This document shows, piece after piece, positions 25,461 through 34,754 of a stretch of DNA of 64,000 bases (positions are counted from its first letter, which is position 1; each line of letters opens with the position of its first letter). The translations under genes were made by a program, and so were the position numbers. The notes beneath the pieces are model-generated. The model did not search any database and was not told the origin of the DNA. It saw only the letters and a program-made list of their open reading frames with translations. The stretch spans positions 1,240,001-1,304,000 of the forward strand of contig NZ_JBDPLH010000001.1 of NCBI RefSeq assembly GCF_040187885.1, given 5' to 3'. The stretch comes from Roseateles_E cavernae (GTDB lineage Bacteria; Pseudomonadota; Gammaproteobacteria; Burkholderiales; Burkholderiaceae_C).

Positions 25461-26534
25461 TCAGGGCAGCAGCGCCAGCTTGGGCGCGCGCGGCGCGGCC
25501 GCCACCTCGACCAGCATCAGCGCCAGGCGCTGCAGTGCGGCCCAGGGGTCCAGCGGCCAGCCGGGGTGGCGCAGGCCCTTGACGATGCCGTCGCAGATCT
25601 GCGCGGCCTCGACCAGGGGGGCCAGGCTGTGCGGCTTGATGCCCGGCACGATGCGCTCGAACAGGCGCTCCTTCGGCCCCCAGACCCGGGCCTCGCGCAG
25701 CGCCATCGGCAGCGGCTTGCCGGCGTCGACCGCTTCGCGCACGCGCTTCAGCGCGCGGATGTCCTCGGCCAGCGACCAGTGCACCAGCACGGCCGCCTCG
25801 CCCTCGGCCTGCAGCCCGTCCAGCATGCGCAGCACCCGGCCCAGCTGGCCGCCCAGCACGGCCTCGCTGAGCTTGAAGACGTCGTAGCGGGCCACGTTCA
25901 GCACGGCCGCCTCGATCTGCGCCAAGCTCAGCTCGCCCCTGGGATGCAGCAGCGCGAGCTTTTGCAGCTCCTGGTGGGCGGCCAGCAGATTGCCTTCGAC
26001 GCGGTCGGCAAAGAAGGACAGCGTGCGCTGACCCTCCTCGCCGTCCTGCACCGGCTGGCCCTGGGCGGCCAGGCGCTGCGCGATCCACTGCGGCAGCGCG
26101 CGGCGCTCGACCGGGTCGACCCGCACCGTGATGCCGGCGCCGTCCAGCGCGCCGAACCAGGCGCCGTTCATCTGGGTCTTGTCCAGCCGCGGCAGGCTGA
26201 CCAGGGTCACGACATCCTCGGGCAGGCGCTCGCAATAGCGCTGCAAGGCCTCGGAGCCGTCCTTGCCGGGCTTGCCCGAGGGGATGCGGATCTCGATGAA
26301 CTGGCGCTCGGCAAACAGGCTCAGCGCCTGGGCCGCGCCCAGCACCGGCCCCCAGTCGAAATAGGCGCCGGCCACGGTGAAGACCTTGCGCTCGCCATAG
26401 CCCTGGGCGCGCGCGGCGGCGCGGATCGCGTCGCAGGCCTCCTGGGCCAGCAACGGCTCGTCGCCGAACACGGTGTAGATGGGTCTCAGGCCCTTGGCGA
26501 GCTGCGGGGCGAGGGCGTCGGCGCGGATCTGCAT
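25461..26534 (-). CDS. holA: DNA polymerase III subunit delta
   Basis: A 357-residue clamp-loader subunit that opens the beta sliding clamp. The N-terminal region LRPIYTVFGDEPLLAQEA, the central KTQMNGAWF and FFADRVEGNLLAAHQELQKL, and the C-terminal helical collar are typical of HolA. I start at the ATG at 26534 (MQIRADALAPQL), 11 bases after the lptE stop. It is last in the leuS-lptE-holA operon, an order kept in many proteobacteria. Confidence 0.93.
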   Translation of the reverse strand: MQIRADALAPQLAKGLRPIYTVFGDEPLLAQEACDAIRAAARAQGYGERKVFTVAGAYFDWGPVLGAAQALSLFAERQFIEIRIPSGKPGKDGSEALQRYCERLPEDVVTLVSLPRLDKTQMNGAWFGALDGAGITVRVDPVERRALPQWIAQRLAAQGQPVQDGEEGQRTLSFFADRVEGNLLAAHQELQKLALLHPRGELSLAQIEAAVLNVARYDVFKLSEAVLGGQLGRVLRMLDGLQAEGEAAVLVHWSLAEDIRALKRVREAVDAGKPLPMALREARVWGPKERLFERIVPGIKPHSLAPLVEAAQICDGIVKGLRHPGWPLDPWAALQRLALMLVEVAAAPRAPKLALLP

Positions 26535-26545
26535 GTCGCTGTGAT

Positions 26546-27037
26546 TCAGCCGGGCAGGCGGATGGCAGCCAGCCGGCGCATCACCTGGGCCACCGCATCG
26601 GACTGCATCGAGCGGTACAGCCAGGCCTCTTCCTGCTCCTTGGCCAGCGCGGCGGTCTCGGTGTAGTTCATCTCGCGGCTCAGGCGCATCTCGGTCAGCG
26701 GCTGCAGGATCTCGCCGGCCGGCGTGCGCAGCACATAGTCGAGCTGCAGCTGCAGCTGCCACTCGCGCACCTGGCCGGCGCTGGTCGAGACGACGACCGT
26801 GCGGTCGCGCGTATCGCGCTGCGCTTCCAGCACCACCTCCGCGCGGTTGAAGTCGGCCAGCAGCGTGACCTTGGTACGGCCCAGCTGGCGCCGCAGCTCG
26901 GCGGCCAGGGCCGAGTCGGGCGCGAAGCCCTTCAGGCCCAGGGTGCGGAACTGCAGCTCGGGTTCGCGGCGCGGCGCGAAGCCGCAGCCGACCACCGAGA
27001 CGGAGATCAAACCGAGGAGGGCGGTGCGGCGCAACAT
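26546..27037 (-). CDS. lptE: LPS-assembly lipoprotein LptE
   Basis: A 163-residue outer-membrane lipoprotein that plugs the LptD beta-barrel and helps insert lipopolysaccharide. The signal peptide MLRRTALLGLISVSVVGCG ends in a lipobox with the lipidated Cys at residue 18. The body contains the FRTLGLKGF, LEAQRDTRDRTVV and LDYVLRTPAG strands of the family. The ATG at 27037 is chosen because the signal peptide begins there. It lies five bases after leuS. Confidence 0.9.
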   Translation of the reverse strand: MLRRTALLGLISVSVVGCGFAPRREPELQFRTLGLKGFAPDSALAAELRRQLGRTKVTLLADFNRAEVVLEAQRDTRDRTVVVSTSAGQVREWQLQLQLDYVLRTPAGEILQPLTEMRLSREMNYTETAALAKEQEEAWLYRSMQSDAVAQVMRRLAAIRLPG

Positions 27038-27042
27038 GGTCT

Positions 27043-29676
27043 TCAGACCACCACGTTGACGAGGCGGCCGGGCACGATGATGACCTTCTTGGCCGGCTTG
27101 CCTTCGCTGAACTTGATGCACTCCTCGTTGGCCAGCGCGGCCGCCTCGATCGCGGCCTTGTCGGCGCCGGCCGCCACCTTGACGCTGCCGCGCAGCTTGC
27201 CGTTGACCTGCAGCATCAGCTCGATCTCGTCCTGCACCAGGGCGGCCTCGTCGACCACCGGCCAGGCCGTGTCGAGCAGATCACCCAGCTCGGCGGCAAA
27301 GCCGAGATCGACCCACAGCGCATGCGCGATATGCGGGCAGGCCGGGTAGAGCACGCGCAAGAGCACCGAGAAGCCCTCGCGCAGGGCCGCATCCTGGCCC
27401 TGGGACTTGAAGCCTTCCAGCGCGTTCAGCAGCTTCATCGCGCCGGAGACGACGGTGTTGTACTGCATGCGCTCGTAGTCGTACGAGACCTGCTTGAGCG
27501 CCAGATGCACCTCGCGGCGCAGCGCCTTGCCATCGCCGTTCAGTGCCGCGAAGTCGCGGCCGCCGGCCTGGATGGCCTCGGCATTCTTGGCGCCGAAGCC
27601 CCAGACCCGCTTCAGGAAGCGGTGCGCGCCCTCGACGCCGGCATCGTTCCACTCCAGCGTCTGCTCGGGCGGCGAGGCGAACATCACGAACAGCCGGGCC
27701 GTGTCGGCGCCGTACTGGTCGATCAGCTGCTGCGGGTCGACGCCGTTGTTCTTGGACTTCGACATGGTCGTCATCTCGTAGTCCAGCTTCGTGCCGTCGG
27801 CCTTCAGCGTGCCGCCGACGATCTGGCCATGCTCGTTGGTCTGCACGTCGACCTCGTGCTCCCAGTAGTAGTTCTTGCCGGCATCGGCGGGCTTGTGCGA
27901 GAACGCGCCCTTCAAGACCATGCCCTGGGTCAGCAGCTTGGTGAAGGGCTCGTCGATCTTGACCAGGCCCAGATCGCGCATCACCTTGGTCCAGAAGCGC
28001 GCGTACAGCAGGTGCAGGATCGCATGCTCGATGCCGCCGATGTACTGATCCATCGGCATCCAGTAGTCGCTGCCCTGGCCGACCATGGCTTCGCTGTTCT
28101 GCGCATCGCAATAGCGCATGAAGTACCAGGACGAATCGACGAAGGTGTCCATCGTGTCCGTCTCGCGCTGCGCCGGCTTGCCGCACTTGGGGCAGGCACA
28201 GTTCAGGAAGTCGGCGCGCTTGTTCAGCGGGTTGCCGCTGCCGTCCGGGATGCAGTCCTCGGGCAGCACGACCGGCAGATCCTTGGCGGGGACGGGCACC
28301 GCGCCGCAGTCCTCGCAGTGGATGATGGGGATGGGCGTGCCCCAGTAGCGCTGGCGGCTGATGCCCCAGTCGCGCAGGCGCCAGGTGGTCTTCTTCTCGC
28401 CCAGGCCCTGGGCGCCGAGCAGCTCGGCCACCTTGCCGACGGCGGCCTTGTGGCCCAGGCCATCGAGCACACCCGAGTTGATGCAGGCGCCGCGCTGCTT
28501 GTCGCCGTACCACTCGGCCCAGACCTTGTCGTTGTAGCTCTCGCCCTCGACCGCCACGACCTGCTTGATCGCCAGACCGTATTTGTTGGCGAACTCGAAA
28601 TCGCGCTCGTCATGCGCCGGCACGCCCATCACGGCGCCGTCGCCATAGCTCATCAGCACATAGTTGCCGATCCAGACCTCGACCTGGGCGCCGGTCAGCG
28701 GATGCGTGACGAACAGGCCGGTGGGCTTGCCCTTCTTTTCCTGCGTGGCGAGTTCGGCCTCGGTGCTGCCGCCGCTCTTGCATTCATTGATGAAGGCGGC
28801 CAGCTCGGCATTGCCGGCGGCCGCATGGGTGGCCAGTGGGTGCTCGGGCGCGACCGCACAAAACGTGACCCCCATGATGGTGTCGGCGCGGGTCGTGAAC
28901 ACATAGAGCTTGCCGTCCTGGATCAGTGCGCCGTCGGCGCCCTTGATCTGGTGCGGGAAGGCGAAACGCACGCCCTCGCTCTTGCCGATCCAGTTTTCCT
29001 GCATCAGGCGCACCCGCTCGGGCCAGCCGTGCAGATAGCTCTTGTCCTCGGGATTCGCGACCGCCGACAGCAGCTCGTCGGCGTACTTGACGATGTTCAG
29101 GTAGTAGCCGGGGATCTCGCGCTTCTCGACCACCGCGCCGCTGCGCCAGCCCTTGCCGTCGACCACCTGCTCGTTGGCCAGCACGGTCTGGTCGACCGGG
29201 TCCCAGTTGACGACCTGGGTGCGGCGCTCGGCGATGCCGGCCTCCAGCATCTTCAGGAACAGCCACTGGTTCCACTGGTAGTAATCGGGCTTGCAGGTGG
29301 CGATCTCGCGCGACCAGTCGATCGCCAGACCCATGGCCTGCATCTGGGACTTCATGTAGGCGATGTTGTCGTAGGTCCACTTCGCGGGCGGCACCTTGTT
29401 CTTCATCGCGGCGTTCTCGGCCGGCAGGCCGAAGGCGTCCCAGCCCATGGGCATCAGCACGTTGTAGCCCTTCATGCGCAGCGAACGGGTCAACATATCG
29501 TTGATCGTGTAGTTGCGCACATGGCCCATATGCAGCTTGCCGCTGGGGTAGGGCAGCATCGAGCAGGCGTAGAACTTGGGGCGGCTGTTGTCTTCGACGA
29601 CGCGATAGGCGTCGCGGGCCTGCCAATGGCTGCGGGCGGCCTGTTCGACCTCGGACGGGGTGTACTTTTCGTTCAT
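27043..29676 (-). CDS. leuS: Leucyl-tRNA synthetase
   Basis: An 877-residue class I aminoacyl-tRNA synthetase charging tRNA-Leu. Visible motifs are the HIGH-type PSGKLHMGHVRNYT (about residues 43-56), the editing domain (about 225-420, with TTRADTIMGVT), a zinc-knuckle insertion with CACPKCGK, and the KMSKS-type TMSKSKNNG (about 630). The length is normal for bacteria. It leads the leuS-lptE-holA group and follows exbD after about 57 bases that contain no gene. Confidence 0.98.
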   Translation of the reverse strand: MNEKYTPSEVEQAARSHWQARDAYRVVEDNSRPKFYACSMLPYPSGKLHMGHVRNYTINDMLTRSLRMKGYNVLMPMGWDAFGLPAENAAMKNKVPPAKWTYDNIAYMKSQMQAMGLAIDWSREIATCKPDYYQWNQWLFLKMLEAGIAERRTQVVNWDPVDQTVLANEQVVDGKGWRSGAVVEKREIPGYYLNIVKYADELLSAVANPEDKSYLHGWPERVRLMQENWIGKSEGVRFAFPHQIKGADGALIQDGKLYVFTTRADTIMGVTFCAVAPEHPLATHAAAGNAELAAFINECKSGGSTEAELATQEKKGKPTGLFVTHPLTGAQVEVWIGNYVLMSYGDGAVMGVPAHDERDFEFANKYGLAIKQVVAVEGESYNDKVWAEWYGDKQRGACINSGVLDGLGHKAAVGKVAELLGAQGLGEKKTTWRLRDWGISRQRYWGTPIPIIHCEDCGAVPVPAKDLPVVLPEDCIPDGSGNPLNKRADFLNCACPKCGKPAQRETDTMDTFVDSSWYFMRYCDAQNSEAMVGQGSDYWMPMDQYIGGIEHAILHLLYARFWTKVMRDLGLVKIDEPFTKLLTQGMVLKGAFSHKPADAGKNYYWEHEVDVQTNEHGQIVGGTLKADGTKLDYEMTTMSKSKNNGVDPQQLIDQYGADTARLFVMFASPPEQTLEWNDAGVEGAHRFLKRVWGFGAKNAEAIQAGGRDFAALNGDGKALRREVHLALKQVSYDYERMQYNTVVSGAMKLLNALEGFKSQGQDAALREGFSVLLRVLYPACPHIAHALWVDLGFAAELGDLLDTAWPVVDEAALVQDEIELMLQVNGKLRGSVKVAAGADKAAIEAAALANEECIKFSEGKPAKKVIIVPGRLVNVVV

Positions 29677-29733
29677 GATGGCAATCGGGCGCGGAAGCCG
29701 CGATTGTAGGAGGGCCGCCGGCCCGGCCGCTCG

Positions 29734-30147
29734 CTACTCGGTCTGCGTGACGAAGGCGATGCGGTTCAGCCCTGCCGCCTGGCACCAGCCGATCAGCTCG
29801 GCCACCGTGCCATAGGGCGCGGTCTTGTCGGCGCGCAGCTGCACTTCCATCCCGGGGCTGTCCTTGGCCAGGGCCGCGATGCGTTGCTGGAACTGGGCCG
29901 GCGCCAGCTTCTCGTCGCCGAGATAAAGGCTGCCATCGGCCTGCAGCGCGACGCTGAGGAAGGCCGGCGCATCGCCCGGCGTGGCGGCCTCGCTCTGCGG
30001 CAGGTCCAGGCGCAGCGAGGAGGTCATCAGTGGCGCGCTGATCATGAAGATGATCAGCAGCACCAGCATCACATCGATCAGCGGCGTCATATTGATCTCG
30101 CCCATCGGCTTGGGCATGTCGCGGCGTTCCAGGCGTCCGAAAGCCAT
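29734..30147 (-). CDS. exbD: ExbD/TolR-family biopolymer transport protein
   Basis: A 137-residue protein with one N-terminal membrane helix (about residues 20-42; MTPLIDVMLVLLIIFMI, including the conserved membrane Asp) and a periplasmic domain. It forms a proton channel with the ExbB/TolQ protein encoded 11 bases upstream and energises outer-membrane transport or envelope processes. The ATG at 30147 (MAFGRLERRDMPKP) fits the family; the longer frame does not. ExbD and TolR are hard to separate; no tolA, tolB, pal or tonB gene is present here. Confidence 0.9.
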   Translation of the reverse strand: MAFGRLERRDMPKPMGEINMTPLIDVMLVLLIIFMISAPLMTSSLRLDLPQSEAATPGDAPAFLSVALQADGSLYLGDEKLAPAQFQQRIAALAKDSPGMEVQLRADKTAPYGTVAELIGWCQAAGLNRIAFVTQTE

Positions 30148-30158
30148 GAGGGTCTGCC

Positions 30159-30809
30159 TCAGTCGGCCGGCTGGTCGAGCAGCTCGCGCAGATCGTGGGC
30201 AAAGCCTTCGAGCTCGGCCTCGCAATCACCGACGAACTTGCCGTAGATGTTGTAGGCCAGCACCGCCGGAATCGCGACCGCCAGGCCGGCGGCCGTCATG
30301 ATCAGCGCCTCGCCGACCGGGCCGGAGACCTTGTCGATCGACAGATTGCCGGCCGCCGAGATGCTCAGCAGCGCGTGGTAGATGCCCCAGACCGTGCCGA
30401 ACAGGCCGACAAAGGGTGCGGTGGCACCGATCGAGGCCAGCAGCACCTGGCCGAACTGCAGCCGGGCCAGCACCTGGTGCAGCGCGTCGCGCAGGCGCCG
30501 CGTCAGCTGCGACTCGCGCCGGCCGGCGGCCTCCAGCGTGCCGCCGTGGCTGCCGGCCATCGCGGCGTCGAGCAGGGGCAGCAGCACCTGCTCGCGGTCA
30601 AAGTTCTGCAGGGCGAGCCGGCCTTCGTCCAGACGGGCGGCGGCCCAGAAGGCTGGCACGGCGCGCGCCATGTCGCGGCGCGTGCGCCGCAGCAGCCAGC
30701 CCTTCCAGAGGATCACGATCCAGGCGCTGATCGACATCAGCAAGAGCAGCAGGGCCACGCTGCGCGAGACGCCGTCGGCCAGTTCCCAGAAATGCGCGAA
30801 ACCGCCCAT
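30159..30809 (-). CDS. exbB: ExbB/TolQ-family proton channel protein
   Basis: A 216-residue inner-membrane protein with three helices: about residues 16-36, 118-142 and 160-182. The family pattern GLFGTVWGIYHAL and the Thr/Ala-rich GEALIMTAAGLAVAIPAVLAYN are present. It pairs with the following ExbD protein. It is located between dapB and exbD on the same strand, the usual arrangement in Burkholderiales. Confidence 0.92.
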   Translation of the reverse strand: MGGFAHFWELADGVSRSVALLLLLMSISAWIVILWKGWLLRRTRRDMARAVPAFWAAARLDEGRLALQNFDREQVLLPLLDAAMAGSHGGTLEAAGRRESQLTRRLRDALHQVLARLQFGQVLLASIGATAPFVGLFGTVWGIYHALLSISAAGNLSIDKVSGPVGEALIMTAAGLAVAIPAVLAYNIYGKFVGDCEAELEGFAHDLRELLDQPAD

Positions 30810-30821
30810 GGCCGCGGATGA

Positions 30822-31628
30822 TCAGTGTTTCAGGCCCAGCACATCGTCCATGCCGTACAGACCCGGCCCGTTGGCGGCCAGGAAGCGCGCCGCGCGCAGG
30901 CTGCCCTGGGCATAGGTGACGCGGCTGCTGGACTTGTGCGTGACCTCGATGCGCTCGCCGATGCCGGCGAACAGCACCGTGTGGTCGCCGACGATGTCGC
31001 CGCCGCGCACGGTGGCGAAACCGATGGTGGAGGGATCGCGCTCGCCGGTCACGCCCTCGCGGCCATAGACGGCGCAGTCCTTCAGGTCGCGGCCGAGCGC
31101 GGCGGCCACCACCTCGCCCATCGCCAGCGCCGTGCCGCTGGGGGCATCGACCTTGTGGCGGTGGTGGGCCTCGATGATCTCGATGTCATAGCCCTCGTTG
31201 AGCGAGCGCGCGGCCAGGTCCAGCAGCTTCAGCACCACGTTGACGCCGACGCTCATATTCGGCGCCATCATGATGCCGATATGGCGGGCGTGCTCGCCGA
31301 TCGCGGCCTTCTGCTCGGGGCTGAAGCCGGTGGTGCCGATCACGGCCTTGACGCCCAGCTCGCGGCACAGGGCCAGATGGGCCATCGTGCCCTCGGGGCG
31401 GGTGAAGTCGATCAGCACATCGGCGCCGGCCAGGCCCTGGCGCAGGTCGGCGGTGATCAAGGTACCGCTGGCCTGGCCCAGCCAGGCGCTGGCGTCCTGG
31501 CCCAGGGCAGGGCTGTCGGCGCGGTCCAGCGCGCCGCTGAGCTGGCAATCGGGGGCGTTGACGACGGCCTCGATCAGCATGCGGCCCATGCGCCCGGAGG
31601 CGCCGGCGATCGCGATCTTCAGGCTCAC
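30822..31628 (-). CDS. dapB: 4-hydroxy-tetrahydrodipicolinate reductase
   Basis: A 268-residue NAD(P)H-dependent enzyme of lysine and meso-diaminopimelate synthesis. The nucleotide motif IAGASGRMGRMLIEAV is at residues 7-22. Family signatures are DFTRPEGT, GTTGFS and the substrate loop EIIEAHHRHKVDAPSGTA. The start codon is GTG at 31628, overlapping the bamE stop by four bases (GTGA), so the two are coupled. Confidence 0.96.
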   Translation of the reverse strand: MSLKIAIAGASGRMGRMLIEAVVNAPDCQLSGALDRADSPALGQDASAWLGQASGTLITADLRQGLAGADVLIDFTRPEGTMAHLALCRELGVKAVIGTTGFSPEQKAAIGEHARHIGIMMAPNMSVGVNVVLKLLDLAARSLNEGYDIEIIEAHHRHKVDAPSGTALAMGEVVAAALGRDLKDCAVYGREGVTGERDPSTIGFATVRGGDIVGDHTVLFAGIGERIEVTHKSSSRVTYAQGSLRAARFLAANGPGLYGMDDVLGLKH

Positions 31629-32188
31629 GAGCGCGGCTCCAGCGGCGGGTAGCTGCGCACCGGGCCGACCGGCTCGATCGCGGTGGCCTCGGGCTTGGGC
31701 GGGATCGGCAGCGCCTTGCGCTCGTCCTCGGTCAGCGCCAGCTTGGGCACGGCCCGGCCGGGCTTGAAGGTATTGATCGAGGCGATGAACTCGTTCTCGC
31801 CCGGCAGGTCCTCGGGCACGTCCAGCGACTTCAGGCGGTCGCCGTCGAACCAGGCCACCAGATGGCGGGCCTGATGCGGCGCGCCCTGGCGGCGGATCGA
31901 GAAGGCGTAGTCCCAGCGGTTGTCGTGGAAGACGTCGGTCAGCAGCGGCGAGCCCAGCAGATCGCGCACCTGGGCCCGGCTCATGCCCGGCTTGACCCGC
32001 GCCACCTGCTCCTTTGTCAGCACATTGCCCTGCACCACCTCGACGCGGTAGGGCGTCACCAGGCCCAGCACCTTGTCACCGGCCACCGAGGGGAACACGT
32101 CCAGCGAGGGCAGGGACGGCAGCTGGGCACAACCTGCCAGCAGGCTCAGCAGGGCGAGCGGAATGGCGTGACGAGAGATTGCTTGCAT
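31625..32188 (-). CDS. bamE: Outer-membrane assembly lipoprotein BamE (SmpA/OmlA)
   Basis: A 187-residue lipoprotein of the BAM complex that folds beta-barrels into the outer membrane. The signal sequence ends in the lipobox LLAGCAQL (Cys at about residue 20). The BamE domain follows with VLTKEQVARVKPGMSRAQV, DLLGSPLL and DVFHDNRWDYAF. A Pro-rich tail of about 40 residues extends beyond the E. coli protein. It is back-to-back with fur, an arrangement conserved in beta- and gammaproteobacteria, and begins the long minus-strand run down to holA. Confidence 0.94.
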   Translation of the reverse strand: MQAISRHAIPLALLSLLAGCAQLPSLPSLDVFPSVAGDKVLGLVTPYRVEVVQGNVLTKEQVARVKPGMSRAQVRDLLGSPLLTDVFHDNRWDYAFSIRRQGAPHQARHLVAWFDGDRLKSLDVPEDLPGENEFIASINTFKPGRAVPKLALTEDERKALPIPPKPEATAIEPVGPVRSYPPLEPRS

Positions 32189-32282
32189 ATCTTTAAGGCC
32201 TGGGGGCGCTGGTCGCCCGGAGCTGGCTATGATTGGCGCATTCTAGCGGCAGGCCCATGGCGGGCTGGCCCACACCGAAGCG

Positions 32283-32711
32283 ATGAACCGCACCGACGAG
32301 ATCAAGAACAGCGGCCTGAAGGCGACGCTGCCCCGTATCAAGATTCTGGAGATCTTCCAGAAGACGGCGCAGCGCCATATGACGGCCGAGGATGTCTACA
32401 AGGCCTTGCTGACCGAAGGCGCCGATATCGGCCTGGCCACGGTCTACCGGGTGCTGACCCAGTTCGAGCAGGCCGGCCTGCTGTCGCGCAATCACTTCGA
32501 GTCCGGCAAAGCGGTGTTCGAGCTCAACGAAGGCCATCATCACGACCATCTGGTCTGCCTGACTTGCGGCCGTGTCGAGGAGTTCTTCGATGCCCAGATC
32601 GAGGAGCGCCAGCACGCGATCGCCAAGGACCGGGGCTTCGAGCTGCAAGAGCATTCGCTGGCGCTTTACGCGTCCTGCATCAAGAAGAACTGCCCGCACC
32701 ACCGCAGCTGA
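32283..32711 (+). CDS. fur: Ferric uptake regulator
   Basis: A 142-residue iron-responsive repressor. The N-terminal winged helix covers about residues 10-85 (GLKATLPRIKILEIF, DIGLATVYRVLTQF). The metal sites are present: HHHDHLVC (His cluster) and the C-x2-C of CLTCGRVEEF, with a C-terminal CIKKNCPHH. It represses iron uptake genes when Fe(II) is bound. It is divergent from bamE with 94 bases between and converges on hprK with a 12-base gap. I see no clear Fur box in front of it. Confidence 0.96.
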   Translation: MNRTDEIKNSGLKATLPRIKILEIFQKTAQRHMTAEDVYKALLTEGADIGLATVYRVLTQFEQAGLLSRNHFESGKAVFELNEGHHHDHLVCLTCGRVEEFFDAQIEERQHAIAKDRGFELQEHSLALYASCIKKNCPHHRS

Positions 32712-32723
32712 GGCTGCCGCCGC

Positions 32724-33683
32724 TCAGTCTTCGCTCTGCCCGCCCTCGATGGCGCGCTGGTGGCGCTCGACGAACTCGCGGTAGGTGTCGATGCCGCGCA
32801 GCTGCAAGATCGTGTTGCGCACCGCCGCCTCGACCAGCACGGCCAGATTGCGGCCGGCGTCCACCGCGATCACCACCTTGCGCACCGGCATGCCCAGCAC
32901 CTCCTCGTACAGGGGCTCGTAGGGCAGGCGCTCGAAATCGCGCTCCATCGTTTCCTTGCGGACCAGGTGCACGATCAGCTTGAGCCGCATCTTGCGGCGC
33001 ACCGCGGTCTCGCCAAAGATGGCCTTGATGTCCAAGAGGCCGATGCCGCGCACCTCCAGCAGATTCATCAGCAGCTCGGGGCAGCGGCCCTCGATCGCGG
33101 TCTGCGCGATGCGGAAGAAGTCCACCGCATCGTCGGCCACCAGGCCGTGGCCGCGCGAGATCAGTTCCAGCCCCAGCTCGCTCTTGCCCAGGCCCGATTC
33201 GCCGGTCAGGAGCACGCCCAGGCCGAGGATGTCCATGAAGACGCCGTGGCGGGTCGTGCGGTTGGCACAGACATGGGCCAGATAGGCGCGCACCAGATCG
33301 ATCACATGGCCGGCCGATTCGGTGGTCACGAACAGCGGGATCTCGGCGCGGTCGCACATGGCCACCAGTCGGTCCGGCGGCGGCTGGTCGTCGGCCACGA
33401 TGATGACCGGCGGCTCCAGCGTCACGATGCGGGCGATGCGGCGGTCCAGCACCTCGCCCGAGGCCTGGCTCAGATAGGCCACCTCACGGCGGCCGACGAT
33501 CTGCACCCGGTAGGGATGGATGTAGTTCAGATAGCCGACCAGGTCGGCGGCGGACTGCGCGTCGCGCAGCGCGGCCTCGTCGAAGCGGCGTTCCGGATGG
33601 GCGTGGCCGGCGATCCATTCCCAGCGCAGGGCCTCGCGGTGCTCTTCAAAGAGCCGGTCTGCGCTGATCGAGGTGGCTTTCAC
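32724..33683 (-). CDS. hprK: HPr kinase/phosphorylase
   Basis: A 319-residue bifunctional kinase/phosphorylase acting on the serine of HPr-like proteins. It has the P-loop GESGLGKSELGLEL (about residues 155-168), the family signature AGRNLAVLVEAAVRN in the C-terminal third, and the EVRGIGLLDIKAIFG segment. It follows ptsN by 15 bases as part of the incomplete nitrogen phosphotransferase system usual in Betaproteobacteria. Confidence 0.95.
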   Translation of the reverse strand: MKATSISADRLFEEHREALRWEWIAGHAHPERRFDEAALRDAQSAADLVGYLNYIHPYRVQIVGRREVAYLSQASGEVLDRRIARIVTLEPPVIIVADDQPPPDRLVAMCDRAEIPLFVTTESAGHVIDLVRAYLAHVCANRTTRHGVFMDILGLGVLLTGESGLGKSELGLELISRGHGLVADDAVDFFRIAQTAIEGRCPELLMNLLEVRGIGLLDIKAIFGETAVRRKMRLKLIVHLVRKETMERDFERLPYEPLYEEVLGMPVRKVVIAVDAGRNLAVLVEAAVRNTILQLRGIDTYREFVERHQRAIEGGQSED

Positions 33684-33698
33684 TAAATCGGCGAATCG

Positions 33699-34169
33699 TC
33701 AGGCCACGGACTTCAGCGGTTCCCATTCCGAGATCAGGCGATGCACCGCGCTGGCCTCGGTCTCGGTCTTCAGGCGTTCGCGCAACTCGCGGTCGGACAG
33801 CATCTCGGCGATCTCGGACAGGATTTCCAGATGCCGCTGCGTCGCCGCCTCGGGCACCAGCAAAAAGATCAAGAGGCTGACCGGTTCATCGTCCGGGGCG
33901 TCGAAGCCGATGGCCTGCTGCACGCGCAGCACGGCGGCCAGCGGATTCTTCAGGCCCTTGATGCGGCCATGCGGGATGGCCACGCCATGGCCCAGACCGG
34001 TCGAGCCCAGGCGCTCGCGGGCGAACAGGTTGTCGGTGACCGAAGCTCGGGAGATCGCGTGATTGTTTTCAAACAGCAGGCCTGCCTGCTCAAAAACGCG
34101 CTTTTTGCTGGATGCGTCCACATTCACCAGCACATTGCTGGCCGGCAGGATAGCGGCGAGACGGTTCAT
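33699..34169 (-). CDS. ptsN: Nitrogen-PTS EIIA component
   Basis: A 156-residue EIIA(Ntr) protein of the regulatory phosphotransferase system. The phosphorylatable His lies in GLGHGVAIPHGRIKG (about residue 66). The protein signals nitrogen/carbon status by protein contacts, for example with potassium transporters and kinases. The ATG at 34169 (MNRLAAILP) is the family start; the 64-residue upstream extension is basic and unlike EIIA. The 190 bases upstream hold its promoter region and the hpf terminator. Confidence 0.94.
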   Translation of the reverse strand: MNRLAAILPASNVLVNVDASSKKRVFEQAGLLFENNHAISRASVTDNLFARERLGSTGLGHGVAIPHGRIKGLKNPLAAVLRVQQAIGFDAPDDEPVSLLIFLLVPEAATQRHLEILSEIAEMLSDRELRERLKTETEASAVHRLISEWEPLKSVA

Positions 34170-34358
34170 CGTGTCACAGCGCCGATTACGGCTGATAGGC
34201 CTTGGGCGAGACGCTTGTTCGGTAGCTAGGGAGGGGATTATAGGAAGGCGCACAAGTCCTGTGGGCCCCGCAGTTCGGGGCGGGGTGCAGTATTGCGCGA
34301 TTTTGCGGCGGCGCAGCAACAGCCTTGTGCGCATACCGAATTGGGTCTGCTGCGCCCA

Positions 34359-34384
34359 CAAAAAAGCGGCCCGCAGGCCGCTTT
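34359..34384 (-). terminator. Rho-independent terminator of hpf
   Basis: Perfect nine-base arms AAAGCGGCC (34363-34371) and GGCCGCTTT (34376-34384) around a four-base loop, with a run of about six T on the minus strand after the stem. It lies about 30 bases after the hpf stop, so hpf and ptsN are probably transcribed separately despite being neighbours. Confidence 0.88.
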
Positions 34385-34412
34385 CGTCGAGGGCGCTAGG
34401 CCCTGTGGCGCT

Positions 34413-34754
34413 TCAGGGTGCGCCGATTTCAAGCCGCTTGGCCGAGGCGTGGTGGTGATCCTGCACCCGGTCCTTGTGACGGCATACCTGACGATCCAGC
34501 TTGTCCATCAATTGGTCAATCGCGGCATAAAGATCCTCATGAGACTGCTCAACGAAAATATCGCGTCCCTTCACATGGACGGTCACTTCGGCCTTCTGCC
34601 TGCGTTCCTTCTCCTTTTGCTTTTCCACCATCAGCAAGACGTTGATGTCGACGACTTGATCGAAATGGCGGGTCACCCGGTCTAGCTTGGTGAGTACGTA
34701 CTCACGAAGGGCCGGCGTGACTTCAAGATGATGGCCGCTGATAGTCAGGTTCAT
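34413..34754 (-). CDS. hpf: Ribosome hibernation promoting factor (short HPF)
   Basis: A 113-residue ribosome-associated factor of the short HPF/YfiA type that dimerises or silences ribosomes in stationary phase. It begins MNLTISGHHLEVTPALREYV and contains KLDRVTRHFDQVVDINVLL and EQSHEDLYAAIDQLMDKLDRQ. The ATG at 34754 has a perfect AGGAGG ribosome site; the frame start at 34787 does not fit. In many Burkholderiales rpoN precedes this gene, but here the upstream neighbour is corA on the other strand. Confidence 0.93.
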   Translation of the reverse strand: MNLTISGHHLEVTPALREYVLTKLDRVTRHFDQVVDINVLLMVEKQKEKERRQKAEVTVHVKGRDIFVEQSHEDLYAAIDQLMDKLDRQVCRHKDRVQDHHHASAKRLEIGAP